From: Mycobacterium lentiflavum | Lineage (GTDB): Bacteria; Actinomycetota; Actinomycetes; Mycobacteriales; Mycobacteriaceae | Direction: 5' to 3' | Length of the DNA stretch: 64,000 nt | Assembly (NCBI RefSeq): GCF_022374895.2 | Contig: NZ_CP092423.2 | Location: 3,658,001-3,722,000, forward strand | Part shown: piece by piece, positions 18,068 to 27,530 of the stretch | How positions within the stretch are numbered: the first letter of the stretch is position 1 | Layout of the letters: the number at the start of each line of letters is the position of its first letter | Program-made: the position numbers and the translations under genes | Notes under the pieces: generated by a model | The model's input: only the letters and a program-made list of their open reading frames with translations | What the model was told of the DNA's origin: nothing | Database searches by the model: none

Positions 18068-18564
18068 GCGAGATAGTGCGCGTTGAGCCGGAGCAGTTAC
18101 CACCGCACACCCCCACGTGCATGGGGTGCGGCCCCGACAACCCCAACGGCCTGCAGATGAAGGTGTTTCGATCCGGACAGCAGGTGTACACCGACGTGGT
18201 CTTCGACGAAAGGCACGCAGGCGCACCGGGCCTCGCGCACGGCGGCGCGATCGCCGCGGCCTGCGACGACCTGTTCGGCTTCACCCTCTGGATCGCCGGC
18301 GCACCGGCGGTCACCCGCAATCTGGCGGTCGATTACCTCCAACCAGTGCCGCTACGTCAACCGCACCGCATAACCGCACACGTTCACGCCCGCGAAGGTC
18401 GCTCCCTACACGTCAGTGCGACGGGAACCGGCGAGGCCGGCGTCGTGCGCTTCACCGCTACAGCGAGGTTCATCGCAGTGGACGTTGAGCACTTCGCCGC
18501 GCACGGTGACCTCGGCGCGTTCGGCGACATGCTCAAACGGTTCGCTGAGGAGGGCGGGGATTAA
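18064..18564 (+). CDS. PaaI-like hotdog-fold thioesterase
   Basis: The protein has 166 residues. Its N-terminus (HTPTCMGCGPDNPNGLQM) carries the small Cys-containing motif common in actinobacterial PaaI-type thioesterases. The hotdog helix is GAPGLAHGGAIAAACDDLFGF, and the conserved beta strand NLAVDYLQPVPLRQPHRITAHV follows. Such enzymes hydrolyse acyl-CoA thioesters. It is paralogous to the product at 26979 (shared GAPGLAHGGA and QPHRITAH). The start overlaps the MFS remnant by 4 bp. Confidence 0.88.
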   Translation: MSEIVRVEPEQLPPHTPTCMGCGPDNPNGLQMKVFRSGQQVYTDVVFDERHAGAPGLAHGGAIAAACDDLFGFTLWIAGAPAVTRNLAVDYLQPVPLRQPHRITAHVHAREGRSLHVSATGTGEAGVVRFTATARFIAVDVEHFAAHGDLGAFGDMLKRFAEEGGD

Positions 18565-18621
18565 CGCATGACGCGCAGGAGAATGACATGTGGTGGTACC
18601 TGTGAAGTTCGCGCACCTTTG

Positions 18622-18900
18622 ATGAGCAGATCGGCGAACTCAGCGGGGGGACTGTCGACGTTTCTGGACTTTCGGCACACGAAACTCACTTCCGGTCGGC
18701 TGGTGGCAGAGATGGAAACGCGTGCCGAACCGCTAACACCGTTCGGCAACCTGCGCTACGGATGTCTGTCCGCGAGGGTCGACCATTGTCTCGGGATCGT
18801 GTTCTACCCAGTCATTCCGGCGCGATCGTGGGTCGCGACGACCACCGAGTTCAAGCTGAACCTGCAACCCGTGTCCAACCGGGCACCGCAGCGATCCCTA
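18622..18900 (+). pseudogene. decayed second thioesterase-like gene
   Basis: Reading from 18622 gives LDFRHTKLTSGRLVAEMETRAEPLTPFG and then VDHCLGIVFYPVIPARSWVATTTEFKLNLQPVS. After that the resemblance to the related gene at 31139-31613 stops. The second copy continues with a normal hotdog C-terminus that is missing here. The remnant is probably an ancient paralogue that lost its 3' half. A frame stays open to 19197 by chance. Confidence 0.6.
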
Positions 18901-19166
18901 ACGATCGCCTCGCACAAGGGCTACGGGCCAAAGGGCTGTCCCATGGGCGGTTCAGTGAAATCGTTCCCGTCGGTGACAACAAGCGTTGCGGGAACAGATG
19001 TCCCGCCTGGCAGCGTGGGACCAGCGGCTATTAGATCCACGCTTCACACACCGACCGAAATAGGGCCGCCGTGGTTTGCCGCAAAGACTCCATGGAATAT
19101 CGGGCACACCCGCGTCATCAGCAGAATTATCCTTGACCCTTCCAGCTGTCGATGCCGGACATCACC

Positions 19167-20433
19167 CAGGGTGGGTGCCGGAAAAGTTGATGCGTAGTGT
19201 TGCGACCTTGGCCGTTGTCGCCGCGTGACCGGCGTGACTACTGTGACGGGTGTGACCAAAGGGTTTGGATGCAGGTTACGAAGCCAACCATCCGAACTCG
19301 AGGTCACACCCGCATGCCGATGCAAACCGGACGCGCCACGAACGACTGCGGGAAGCCCTTCAGAGGGTGCCCGACCCACGCGACCGGCGCGGGGTGCGCT
19401 ACCCGCTGGTCGGAGTGCTCGCGCTGGCGGTCACAGCTACCTTGGCTGGGTGCCGGTCGTTCGCGGCGACGGGTCAGTAGGCCGCCGAGACCGCAATTGA
19501 CAACCTGGCCTTGTTCGGGCCCCGGACGAATCGACGTTGCGCAAGCTGTTCGCGCGCATTGATGCCGACGCCCTCGACCGGGCGCTGGGCGAGTGGATAT
19601 GGACGCCAACTTTCACCGGAATCTGCCCCGGCGAGCAGCGCCGCGTGATCGCCATCGACGGCAAGACGATCCGCGGTGCGCGCACTCACCCCGGCGGTAA
19701 GGCGCCGCACCTGATCGCCGCATTCGACCACGGTGTCGGAGCCGTGCTGGGACAGGTCGCCGTCAACGCCAAGAGCAACGAAATACGCGCCGCCCGAACA
19801 CTGTTGGGACACCTCGATCTCGACAATGCGGTGGCGACCCTCGATGCGATACACACCCAGACCGCCACCACCATCAACGGCGCCGGTGGGGACTACGTGT
19901 TCACGGTCAAGGCGAACATGCCCACCCTGCACTTACAAGCTCAAGAAGCTGCCCTGCAAGGACATGCCCGCGCACACGACCCGTAACACTGAGCGTGGCC
20001 GGCGCATCACCCGAACGATCAAGGTCGCCGACGTTCCCGCCTGGATCGACTTCCCCGACGCAGCCCAAGTCTCCCAACTACGCCGCACCGTCACCGATAA
20101 CGGAGCCATAACCGTCGAGGTCGACTACCTGATCACCTCAGCAAACCACACGACGGCGCCGCTGAAGCGACCCGCCGCCTGGGTACAAGGCCGCTGGAGC
20201 ATAGAAAATCGCCTTCACTGGGTCCAAGACGTCACTTTCGCCGAGGACGGATCAGGGATACGTACCGGCCAAGCGCCACGAGTGATGGCCACCTGCCGCA
20301 ACCTCGTTATCGGCATGCTCCGAACCACCGGATGGGACAACATCGCCGCCGGCCTACGCCACCACACCAGACACCCCGATCACGCCCTCAAATTGGTCCT
20401 AACCTCATGAGATGTGACTTTTCCGGGACCCTG
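19167..20433 (+). mobile_element. decayed ISAs1-family element
   Basis: The right end read inward begins CAGGGTCCCGGAAAAGTCAC (20433). The left end at 19167 begins CAGGGTGGGTGCCGGAAAAG and aligns with a 2-bp gap. Between them lies a frameshifted ISAs1-type transposase. No matching target duplication is seen. Its right end is 22 bp from the IS256 element that follows. Confidence 0.75.
19265..20410 (+). pseudogene. ISAs1-family transposase, frameshifted
   Basis: Three pieces in different frames make up the protein. The N-terminal DDE_Tnp_1-associated part (19265-19480) has QRVPDPRDRRGVRYPLVGVLALAVTATLAG and ends at a stop. The central part (19537-19986) carries VIAIDGKTIRGA and AALQGHARAHD. 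The C-terminal part (~19980-20410) has WSIENRLHWVQDVTFAEDGS. At least one stop and one frameshift separate them, so the gene is dead. Confidence 0.85.
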
Positions 20434-21585
20434 GGTCGAGCGGGATGGCCACGTCGGGACTGTCCGAACAACGGTGGATCTGATCTTGGTCTGACACGCC
20501 GAGCGGTGCTTGGCGGGAAGGACTGACGATGTCAGAAACACTCGATCCTGTGGCGATGGAACTGGATCAACGGCAGCTGGCTGAGCAGCTGCTGGCGCAG
20601 GCGAAGGAACAAGGAGTCGAATTGGTCGGCCCCAACGGGCTGCTCAATCAGTTGACCAAGAACGTGCTTGAGACCGCGCTGGACGCGGAGATGGCCGAGC
20701 ACCTGGGTTATGACAAGCATGACCCAGCGGGCCGTGGCAGCGGCAATTCCCGAAACGGCACCCGGGCCAAGACGGTGCTCACCGAGATCGGGCCCGTCGA
20801 GATCGAGGTGCCCCGTGACACCAACAGCAGCTTCGACCCGCAGATCGTCAAGAAACGACAGCGTCGCCTGACCGGTATTGATGAGATCGTATTGTCGTTG
20901 ACGGCAAAAGGATTGACGACCGGCGAGGTCGCGGCACACTTCGCCGACGTCTACGGCGCCACCGTCAGCAAAGACACCATCAGCCGGATCACCGACAAGG
21001 TGGTCGGCGAGATGGCCGAATGGTGCAACCGGCCGCTGGAAGCGGTATATCCAGTGGTCTTCATCGACGCCATCTTCGTCAAGATCCGCGACGGGCAGGT
21101 CACCAACCGGCCCATCTACGTGGCCGTGGGGGTCACCTGCGCAGGCGAGCGCGACATCCTCGGGCTGTGGGCCGGCGAGGGCAGCGAAGGCGCCAAGTTC
21201 TGGCTGTCGGTGCTCACCGAGATCAAGAACCGCGGCACCGGCGATGTGTGCATCGTGGTCTGTGACGGATTGAAAGGATTGCCCGAGGCAGTCAACACCG
21301 TCTGGGACCGAGCGATCATCCAAACGTGCGTCATTCATCTGTTGCGCAACACCTTTCGCTACGCGTCCCGCAAGTACTGGGATCAGATCGCCCGCGACAT
21401 TCGGCCGGTCTATACCGCGGCGACCGAGGCCGCGGCCAAGGAACGCTTCGTCGAATTCACCGCGAAATGGGGTCCCCAGTACCCGGCGATCATCCGGCTC
21501 TGGGAGAACGCCTGGAACGAGTTCATCCCGTTCCTGGACTACGACGTGGAGATCCGCCGGGTGATCTGCTCGACGGATGAAATCG

Positions 21586-22803
21586 TCAAGGTGAGCGGTG
21601 ATTGGTGGCGGGTTTGCGGGGTTGCCAGTGGGCGACGAGGACTTCGTAGGCACGTTCGGCCTGTTCGACGACCGCGTTCTCTTCGTCGCGGCGGTGCTTG
21701 CTGTTATAGGCCGCGCCGGGCTGGCGGTAGTTGCCGCGGCGTGACGGCGCCCCGGCGGCCAGTTCGAGCTTTCGGCGCTTGTGGGTGACCAGCCCTGGTC
21801 GAGCGAAGGCGTAGTCCTGGTCCTTGGTCACCAAATGCCATGCGAGCACCGTCATCTTGCGGGCGGTGGCCACGATCGCGGTCTGAAATCCGCGTCGGGA
21901 TTTGATGCGCTGATAGAACGCACGCAAGGGCCCTGGTGCGCGACTGGCCGACCAGGCCGCCTCCACCAGCACACCACGCACATGGGCGCGGCCGGCTTTG
22001 CTGATCCGACCGTGCACCGGCGCGGAATTCCCGGACTGGCGCACCTTCGGGTTGAGCCCGATATAGGCCACTAACTTGTCGGGATCGTCGAACCGAGAGA
22101 AGTCGCCGACCGCGGCCACAATGGAGATGCCGGCGATCGCATCGACACCAGGGATGGTCATCAACCGGGCCACCATCGGATCGGTGAGCGCTTCTTGGGC
22201 CAGCTCTCTATCGACCAAAGCGAGTTCATGGGCGTGAAAGTCCAACTGACGCAACAACGCCTGCACGCTGGCGCGTTCATCGGCAGGTAACGGCTGACGC
22301 GAGAGCCAGTGCCGACCGGTCTTGCCAAACAAATCCGACACCGGCGGCGTCGGTGCGAGGTTACGGGCCAGGATCGCGTGCACCTGATTCTTCAGCCGAG
22401 TCCGTTGACGCACCACGTGAGCACGACGCATCACCTGCCGGCGCAGACTGCGGGTCCGATCGTCGGGCAGCCACACCGGTGGCAGAAAATCCGCTGCCAG
22501 CAACTGCGCCAAGATCCGCGCATCGACCTTGTCGGTTTTCACCTTCGCCTCGGCGATCGCCCGCGTCTTCGACGGGTTCGACACCACCACACGGGCCACC
22601 AGCGGTGTGAGCAGAGTAGCGATCGCATCGCTGTTTCCGGTGGCCTCCAACGCCACCTCATCATCCGGGCGTAGTTCAGACGCCCACGCCCGCAATGCTT
22701 CTGGCGTCACTCCGATCTTGCCTTCGTCGCGGAGGATCCCGTCCTCGACCACCGCCAGCTGCGCGAACTCGCGGTGCACATCCATGCCGACATATCTGAC
22801 CAC
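21586..22803 (-). CDS. IS110-family DEDD recombinase
   Basis: The protein has 405 residues from the GTG at 22803 (GGGAGA lies 9 bp upstream); an in-frame start at 22914 is possible. The RuvC-like N-terminal domain has YVGMDVHREFAQL (Asp), EVALEATGN (Glu) and AKVKTDKVDARILAQLL (Asp pair). The C-terminal Transposase_20 domain has TIPGVDAIAGISIVAAVGDF and VRQSGNSAPVHGRISKAG, which holds the conserved Ser. IS110 recombinases insert at specific sites and, in the well-studied members, are guided by an RNA from the element's own noncoding end. The frame is intact and identical in all three copies. Confidence 0.9.
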   Translation of the reverse strand: MVRYVGMDVHREFAQLAVVEDGILRDEGKIGVTPEALRAWASELRPDDEVALEATGNSDAIATLLTPLVARVVVSNPSKTRAIAEAKVKTDKVDARILAQLLAADFLPPVWLPDDRTRSLRRQVMRRAHVVRQRTRLKNQVHAILARNLAPTPPVSDLFGKTGRHWLSRQPLPADERASVQALLRQLDFHAHELALVDRELAQEALTDPMVARLMTIPGVDAIAGISIVAAVGDFSRFDDPDKLVAYIGLNPKVRQSGNSAPVHGRISKAGRAHVRGVLVEAAWSASRAPGPLRAFYQRIKSRRGFQTAIVATARKMTVLAWHLVTKDQDYAFARPGLVTHKRRKLELAAGAPSRRGNYRQPGAAYNSKHRRDEENAVVEQAERAYEVLVAHWQPRKPATNHRSP

Positions 22804-23069
22804 CGCCTGGTTCTCCCTTCCGTGCTGATCACTTGGCCGGGGAACCGCTGGGACGGAACGACACCTACGGATACGCGCTCGCAGCGCAGCCGGACAAGTC
22901 GCAGGGGCGGCCAACTACTAACACGGGCTCGCAGCCCATCGAGCAAGAACGGCCTGCCCATACGTGTTCCCCGAAGGCCCCTGTTCCGGACGGTCGCACC
23001 GTATGCCTAGTACGTCTGACCAGGCAAGACAGAACCACGTGGGCCTCCACCCCATTTCATACCGGGTAC
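22804..23069 (-). ncRNA. candidate bridge RNA leader of IS110, copy 1
   Basis: This 266-nt noncoding leader precedes the recombinase gene, the place where IS110-group elements encode their bridge RNA. It is rich in inverted repeats; for example, read on the minus strand, GGGCCT and AGGCC enclose a loop near 22950-22980. On the same strand it contains TGCTCGA (22939-22945), complementary to the right half of the host target (TCGAGCA). It also has ATCCGT (22867-22872), identical to the element end plus core. These matches are short and only suggestive. Confidence 0.5.
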
Positions 23070-24498
23070 CAACGCCGTGGAGTCGATCAACGCCCGCTAC
23101 CGGCGCGCGATTCGCGCCCGCGGGCATTTCCCTACCGACCAAGCTGCCCTGAAATGCCTGTATCTCGTTACCCGATCACTAGATCCGACCGGGCGAGGTA
23201 GGGCACGATGGGCAATGAGGTGGAAGCCCGCACTCAACGCGTTCGCAATCACCTTCAACGGCCGGATCACCCCGACCGGCAACTAACAAATGCCAAGGTC
23301 GGATCCACCGTTAATCAGACAGCCCCGCCACGTCACACTTCGTGGTGTTGATGCGTGCGGGACTGTGGATTTAACGGTGTTTCCGGCCTAACACGCTGAG
23401 GGTTCCTCGGCGAGGAAGGTGCCGTGATGACGACACTGGATGATGTGACCAAGAAGAAGCAGGCTGAGCAATCGGCCGAGCAGCAGGCTGCGGCCGAGCT
23501 GGTCCGGTTGGCGCAGGAGCAGGGGCTGTCGCTGACCGGACCGGACGGGCTGCTCAAGCAGCTGACCAAGACGGTGATCGAGACCGCACTCAACGAGGAG
23601 ATGACCGAGCACCTGGGTTATGAGAAACATGACCCGGCCGGAGTGGGCGCGGGCAACATCCGTAACGGCACCCGCGCCAAGACGGTGCTGACCGACACCA
23701 CCGGCCCCGTTGAGCTCGATGTGCCACGAGATCGGGCCGCGACGTTCGAGCCCCAGATCGTCAAAAAGCGCCAACGACGGCTCTCAGGCGTCGATGAGGT
23801 GGTGTTGTCGCTGTACGCCAAAGGCTTGACCACCGGCGAGATTTCAGCGCATTTCGCCGAAATCTATGGCGCTTCGGTATCCAAGGAGACGATCAGCCGG
23901 ATCACCGACAAAGTCATCGACGAGATGAATGACTGGGCGGTGCGGCCACTGGATGAGACCTACGCGGCGATCTTCATTGACGCGATCGTGGTGAAGGTCC
24001 GCGACGGTCAGGTCGCCAACCGACCGTTCTACGCTGCCATTGGCGTCACCCTGGCCGGCGAACGCGACATCCTGGGCCTATGGGCAGGCACTGGTGGTGA
24101 GGGCGCGAAGTTCTGGATGAGCGTGCTCACCGATCTGCGCAACCGTGGCATCAAGGACGTGTTCTTCGTCGTCTGCGACGGACTCAAAGGGCTGCCCGAA
24201 GTGGTCGGTAACGTCTGGCCGCAGGCGATCGTGCAGACCTGCATTATTCACCTGATACGCAACACGTTTCGGCTCACCTCCCGTAAATACTGGGACGAGA
24301 TCAAACGTGATATCAAACCGATCTACACCGCGGTCAACGCCACCGCGGCCCGCACAGCCTTCGACGAGCTGGCCGAGAAGTGGGGACAGCGTTACCCAGC
24401 GGTGATCCGGCTCTGGGATAACGCCTGGAACGAGTTCATCCCGTTCCTGGACTACGACGTGGAGATCCGCCGGGTGATCTGCTCGACGGATGAAATCG

Positions 24499-25716
24499 TC
24501 AAGGTGAGCGGTGATTGGTGGCGGGTTTGCGGGGTTGCCAGTGGGCGACGAGGACTTCGTAGGCACGTTCGGCCTGTTCGACGACCGCGTTCTCTTCGTC
24601 GCGGCGGTGCTTGCTGTTATAGGCCGCGCCGGGCTGGCGGTAGTTGCCGCGGCGTGACGGCGCCCCGGCGGCCAGTTCGAGCTTTCGGCGCTTGTGGGTG
24701 ACCAGCCCTGGTCGAGCGAAGGCGTAGTCCTGGTCCTTGGTCACCAAATGCCATGCGAGCACCGTCATCTTGCGGGCGGTGGCCACGATCGCGGTCTGAA
24801 ATCCGCGTCGGGATTTGATGCGCTGATAGAACGCACGCAAGGGCCCTGGTGCGCGACTGGCCGACCAGGCCGCCTCCACCAGCACACCACGCACATGGGC
24901 GCGGCCGGCTTTGCTGATCCGACCGTGCACCGGCGCGGAATTCCCGGACTGGCGCACCTTCGGGTTGAGCCCGATATAGGCCACTAACTTGTCGGGATCG
25001 TCGAACCGAGAGAAGTCGCCGACCGCGGCCACAATGGAGATGCCGGCGATCGCATCGACACCAGGGATGGTCATCAACCGGGCCACCATCGGATCGGTGA
25101 GCGCTTCTTGGGCCAGCTCTCTATCGACCAAAGCGAGTTCATGGGCGTGAAAGTCCAACTGACGCAACAACGCCTGCACGCTGGCGCGTTCATCGGCAGG
25201 TAACGGCTGACGCGAGAGCCAGTGCCGACCGGTCTTGCCAAACAAATCCGACACCGGCGGCGTCGGTGCGAGGTTACGGGCCAGGATCGCGTGCACCTGA
25301 TTCTTCAGCCGAGTCCGTTGACGCACCACGTGAGCACGACGCATCACCTGCCGGCGCAGACTGCGGGTCCGATCGTCGGGCAGCCACACCGGTGGCAGAA
25401 AATCCGCTGCCAGCAACTGCGCCAAGATCCGCGCATCGACCTTGTCGGTTTTCACCTTCGCCTCGGCGATCGCCCGCGTCTTCGACGGGTTCGACACCAC
25501 CACACGGGCCACCAGCGGTGTGAGCAGAGTAGCGATCGCATCGCTGTTTCCGGTGGCCTCCAACGCCACCTCATCATCCGGGCGTAGTTCAGACGCCCAC
25601 GCCCGCAATGCTTCTGGCGTCACTCCGATCTTGCCTTCGTCGCGGAGGATCCCGTCCTCGACCACCGCCAGCTGCGCGAACTCGCGGTGCACATCCATGC
25701 CGACATATCTGACCAC
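24499..25716 (-). CDS. IS110-family DEDD recombinase, copy 2
   Basis: Its protein sequence is identical to the recombinase at 21586-22803. The host gene here is the diverged type-b IS256 transposase, so this copy shows that the element recognises the conserved target and not just one duplicated locus. The GTG start at 25716 and the GGGAGA ribosome-binding site are retained. Confidence 0.9.
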   Translation of the reverse strand: MVRYVGMDVHREFAQLAVVEDGILRDEGKIGVTPEALRAWASELRPDDEVALEATGNSDAIATLLTPLVARVVVSNPSKTRAIAEAKVKTDKVDARILAQLLAADFLPPVWLPDDRTRSLRRQVMRRAHVVRQRTRLKNQVHAILARNLAPTPPVSDLFGKTGRHWLSRQPLPADERASVQALLRQLDFHAHELALVDRELAQEALTDPMVARLMTIPGVDAIAGISIVAAVGDFSRFDDPDKLVAYIGLNPKVRQSGNSAPVHGRISKAGRAHVRGVLVEAAWSASRAPGPLRAFYQRIKSRRGFQTAIVATARKMTVLAWHLVTKDQDYAFARPGLVTHKRRKLELAAGAPSRRGNYRQPGAAYNSKHRRDEENAVVEQAERAYEVLVAHWQPRKPATNHRSP

Positions 25717-25982
25717 CGCCTGGTTCTCCCTTCCGTGCTGATCACTTGGCCGGGGAACCGCTGGGACGGAACGACACCTACGGATACGCGCTCGCAGCGC
25801 AGCCGGACAAGTCGCAGGGGCGGCCAACTACTAACACGGGCTCGCAGCCCATCGAGCAAGAACGGCCTGCCCATACGTGTTCCCCGAAGGCCCCTGTTCC
25901 GGACGGTCGCACCGTATGCCTAGTACGTCTGACCAGGCAAGACAGAACCACGTGGGCCTCCACCCCATTTCATACCGGGTAC
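25717..25982 (-). ncRNA. candidate bridge RNA leader of IS110, copy 2
   Basis: It is the same 266-nt leader as at 22804-23069. The adjoining host sequence is type b on both sides (GATCTGCTCGAC and CAACGCCATCGAG), which gives a full match to the TGCTCGA element of the leader. Confidence 0.5.
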
Positions 25983-26161
25983 CAACGCCATCGAGTCCCT
26001 CAACGCCCGCTACCGGCGAGCGATCAAGGCACGAGGGCATTTCCCGTCTGAGCAGGCCGCGTTGAAGTGCCTATATCTCGTGACCCGATCCCTGGACCCG
26101 ACCGGTGTTGGCAGGGCACGATGGATGATGCGGTGGAAGCCAGCGCTGAATGCGTTTGCAA

Positions 26162-26869
26162 TCACTTTCGGCGACCGATTCCCGGCAGCCGAAACCTACT
26201 GATGGAAACCGCCGGAAACACCGTTAGCGAGATAGTCCCGCGTGCTGGGCTGTCGACAGATCGGTGAGCGGCTAGGAAGTCGTCGGCGATGCGTGCGCAG
26301 TCGTCGGCGGTGGTGGCGCGCAGGCCGGTTATTCGCGCGAATGCCAGCGGGCCGATGAGTTGGCACAAAGCCAGTTGTGGGTCGAAGTCGTCGAGTTCGG
26401 CTCGTGCTGTGGCGTGTTGCAGAACGGCGTCGAAGGGCCAGCGGTACTGCTCGATGACGCGGGCGCGCAGGGCCGTGGAGGCGTGCTGTTCAGCTGGCGC
26501 GGCGGGGCCAAGCGCGAGCCAGGCCAGGACGGTGACGTGCAGCGGCGCCTCAGCGAAGACGCCGGCCTGGCGGGTCAGCAGCTCAATGAGTTGTTCGCGC
26601 AGCAAGCCTGGGGCGGGTAGCAGTGATTCGACTTGGGGAAGTAGCCGTTCGAAAGTGGCCGCGAGCAGGTGTGACGAGCTGTTGAATTGGCGGTAAAGGG
26701 TGGTTTTGGCGACTTTGGAGGCTTTGGTCACCGCGTCGACGGTGACGGCTTCGATGCCGCCGCTGGTGAGCAAGGCTGTTGCGGCGTCGAGAAGCCGGTT
26801 GCGGGATCGAGTTCGCCGCGGGTCGACATCGTCGACGCCGGCGCTGTGGGCTTGCGGCAGGCTGCTCAT
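26162..26869 (-). CDS. TetR/AcrR-family regulator, 3' end altered by IS256 insertion
   Basis: The N-terminal helix-turn-helix (RLLDAATALLTSGG...VTKASKVAKTTLYRQF) and most of the ligand domain are intact. The protein is a paralogue of the one at 943-1584. The native frame reaches HRSVDSPAR at 26240; the last ~25 residues are read from IS256 sequence. With the element removed, the frame would continue INTTKCDVAIPLD. It probably still folds, because the DNA-binding and core helices precede the insertion. It diverges from the thioesterase gene at 26979. Confidence 0.85.
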   Translation of the reverse strand: MSSLPQAHSAGVDDVDPRRTRSRNRLLDAATALLTSGGIEAVTVDAVTKASKVAKTTLYRQFNSSSHLLAATFERLLPQVESLLPAPGLLREQLIELLTRQAGVFAEAPLHVTVLAWLALGPAAPAEQHASTALRARVIEQYRWPFDAVLQHATARAELDDFDPQLALCQLIGPLAFARITGLRATTADDCARIADDFLAAHRSVDSPARGTISLTVFPAVSISRFRLPGIGRRK

Positions 26870-26931
26870 TCTTCCTCGCTTCGCGGTTGACCATGCTCCT
26901 GGCTGACGGTTCCATGTGGAGCCCGCTATAG

Positions 26932-26962
26932 TTCCGGCAGTATCGGAGCGAAACCGATGGTA
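26932..26962. promoter_or_regulatory. possible operator between TetR and thioesterase genes
   Basis: In the 109-bp divergent region, ATCGG (26942-26946) and CCGAT (26954-26958) form a short inverted repeat within GTATCGGAGCGAAACCGATG. The arms are only 5 bp, so this is weak evidence. The position is right for autoregulation by the adjacent TetR. Confidence 0.35.
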
Positions 26963-26978
26963 GCGAAAGGCCGTTAGT

Positions 26979-27530
26979 TTGTCTGATCGCTTGGTCGACG
27001 AGGGTAGCGCGCCCGGCGACTTGCCGGTGTCGGTCCCGCAATTGCTGCCCTACCACACTTCGACATGTTTGGGTTGTGGGCCGCAGAATCCGCATGGCCT
27101 GCATTTGGTGGCACATCGCAGTGGCGATTCGGTATACGCCGATGTGACGTTCACCGACCGCCACGTCGGCGCTCCCGGGCTTGCCCACGGTGGTGCTGTT
27201 GCTGCGGCGTGCGACGACGTGCTGGGTTTTACGCCGTGGCTCATTGGAGCCCCGGCAGTCACTCGCCGCCTGACTGTCGAGTACTTGCTGCCGGTTCCAC
27301 TGAACCAGCCTCATCGGATCACGGCCCACATTGAGATGCGACAGGGCCGCGCGTTGCACGTCAGAGCCGCTGGCGTCGGCGGCGATGGGATCATCCGCTT
27401 CACCGCCGATGCGGTGTTCGTGCTGGTCGACGCCGAACATTTCGCCGCTCACGGCGACGTGTCCGGTTTTGGCGGCCTGCTGGAGCAATTCGGTCGCGAT
27501 GGGGTGTCCCGAAACGGCCTGGCTCGATGA
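26979..27530 (+). CDS. PaaI-like hotdog-fold thioesterase
   Basis: The protein has 183 residues from a TTG start with GAAAGG 8 bp upstream. It has the CLGCGPQNPHGLHLV motif, the hotdog helix GAPGLAHGGAVAAACDDVLGF and the strand RRLTVEYLLPVPLNQPHRITAHI. It probably hydrolyses an acyl-CoA. It is a paralogue of the product at 18064. The ATGA at its stop starts the KstR-like gene that follows, and it diverges from a TetR gene, so it belonged to a small self-regulated operon. Confidence 0.88.
   Translation: MSDRLVDEGSAPGDLPVSVPQLLPYHTSTCLGCGPQNPHGLHLVAHRSGDSVYADVTFTDRHVGAPGLAHGGAVAAACDDVLGFTPWLIGAPAVTRRLTVEYLLPVPLNQPHRITAHIEMRQGRALHVRAAGVGGDGIIRFTADAVFVLVDAEHFAAHGDVSGFGGLLEQFGRDGVSRNGLAR

Larger units (their letters stand above)
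21575..23069 (-). mobile_element. IS110-family element, copy 1, inside an IS256 transposase gene
   Basis: Comparison of three insertions fixes the ends. The host reads ...TGCTCGAC before and CAACGCC after, with AC present on both sides (21573-21574 and 23068-23069), as expected for an IS110 core dinucleotide. There are no terminal inverted repeats or target duplication. The element is 1,495 bp. The recombinase gene ends 11 bp from one end and a 266-bp noncoding leader fills the other. Confidence 0.88.
20529..23286 (+). pseudogene. IS256-family (Mutator-type) transposase, split by IS110
   Basis: The 5' part (20529-21574) holds the N-terminal domain and two catalytic Asp regions (YPVVFIDAIFVKIRDGQ and IVVCDGLKGLPEAV), ending RRVICST. 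The 3' part (23070-23286) resumes with NAVESINARYRRAIRARGHF and ends ITPTGN. The interruption falls just before VES, which contains the conserved catalytic Glu of this DDE family, so the truncated product lacks the third catalytic residue. The last ~60 bases before IS110 match the type-b element at 23359, not the type-a copy at 48557. Confidence 0.9.
20456..23326 (+). mobile_element. IS256-family element, type a, copy 1, carrying an inserted IS110
   Basis: Inverted repeats: the left end begins GGGACTGTCCGAACAACGGT, and the right end read inward begins GGGGCTGTCTGATTAACGGT. The flanks carry an 8-bp duplication, GCCACGTC, at 20448-20455 and 23327-23334. Subtracting the 1,495-bp IS110 leaves a normal 1,376-bp IS256 element. 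The whole 2,871-bp composite recurs in the same orientation at 48557-51427 with a different target duplication. Confidence 0.92.
24488..25982 (-). mobile_element. IS110-family element, copy 2
   Basis: It is the same 1,495-bp element at the homologous point of a different IS256 transposase (type b). The AC core is at 24486-24487 and 25981-25982. I see no base difference from copy 1 in the stretches compared. Confidence 0.88.
23424..26202 (+). pseudogene. IS256-family transposase, type b, split by IS110
   Basis: The 5' part (23424-24487) begins MTTLDDVTKKKQAEQSAEQQ and has AAIFIDAIVVKVRDGQ and FFVVCDGLKGLPEVV as catalytic Asp regions. The 3' part (25983-26202) resumes NAIESLNARYRRAIKARGHF and ends FPAAETY. 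As in the type-a copies, IS110 separates the first two catalytic Asp residues from the conserved Glu in IES. The gene is otherwise undamaged, so only the IS110 insertion inactivates it. Confidence 0.9.
23359..26239 (+). mobile_element. IS256-family element, type b, carrying an inserted IS110
   Basis: The inverted repeats GGGACTGTGGATTTAACGGT (left) and GGGACTATCTCGCTAACGGT (right, read inward) continue into a shared GTTTCCGGC. The direct repeat GCGTGC flanks it (23353-23358 and 26240-26245). It is related to but distinct from type a. It interrupts the 3' end of the TetR gene at 26162-26869. Without IS110 it is about 1,386 bp. Confidence 0.88.

Noticed and set aside
20532..21653. A 373-codon minus-strand frame, repeated at 48633
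   Set aside because: It is antisense to the IS256 transposase and exists only because of codon bias.
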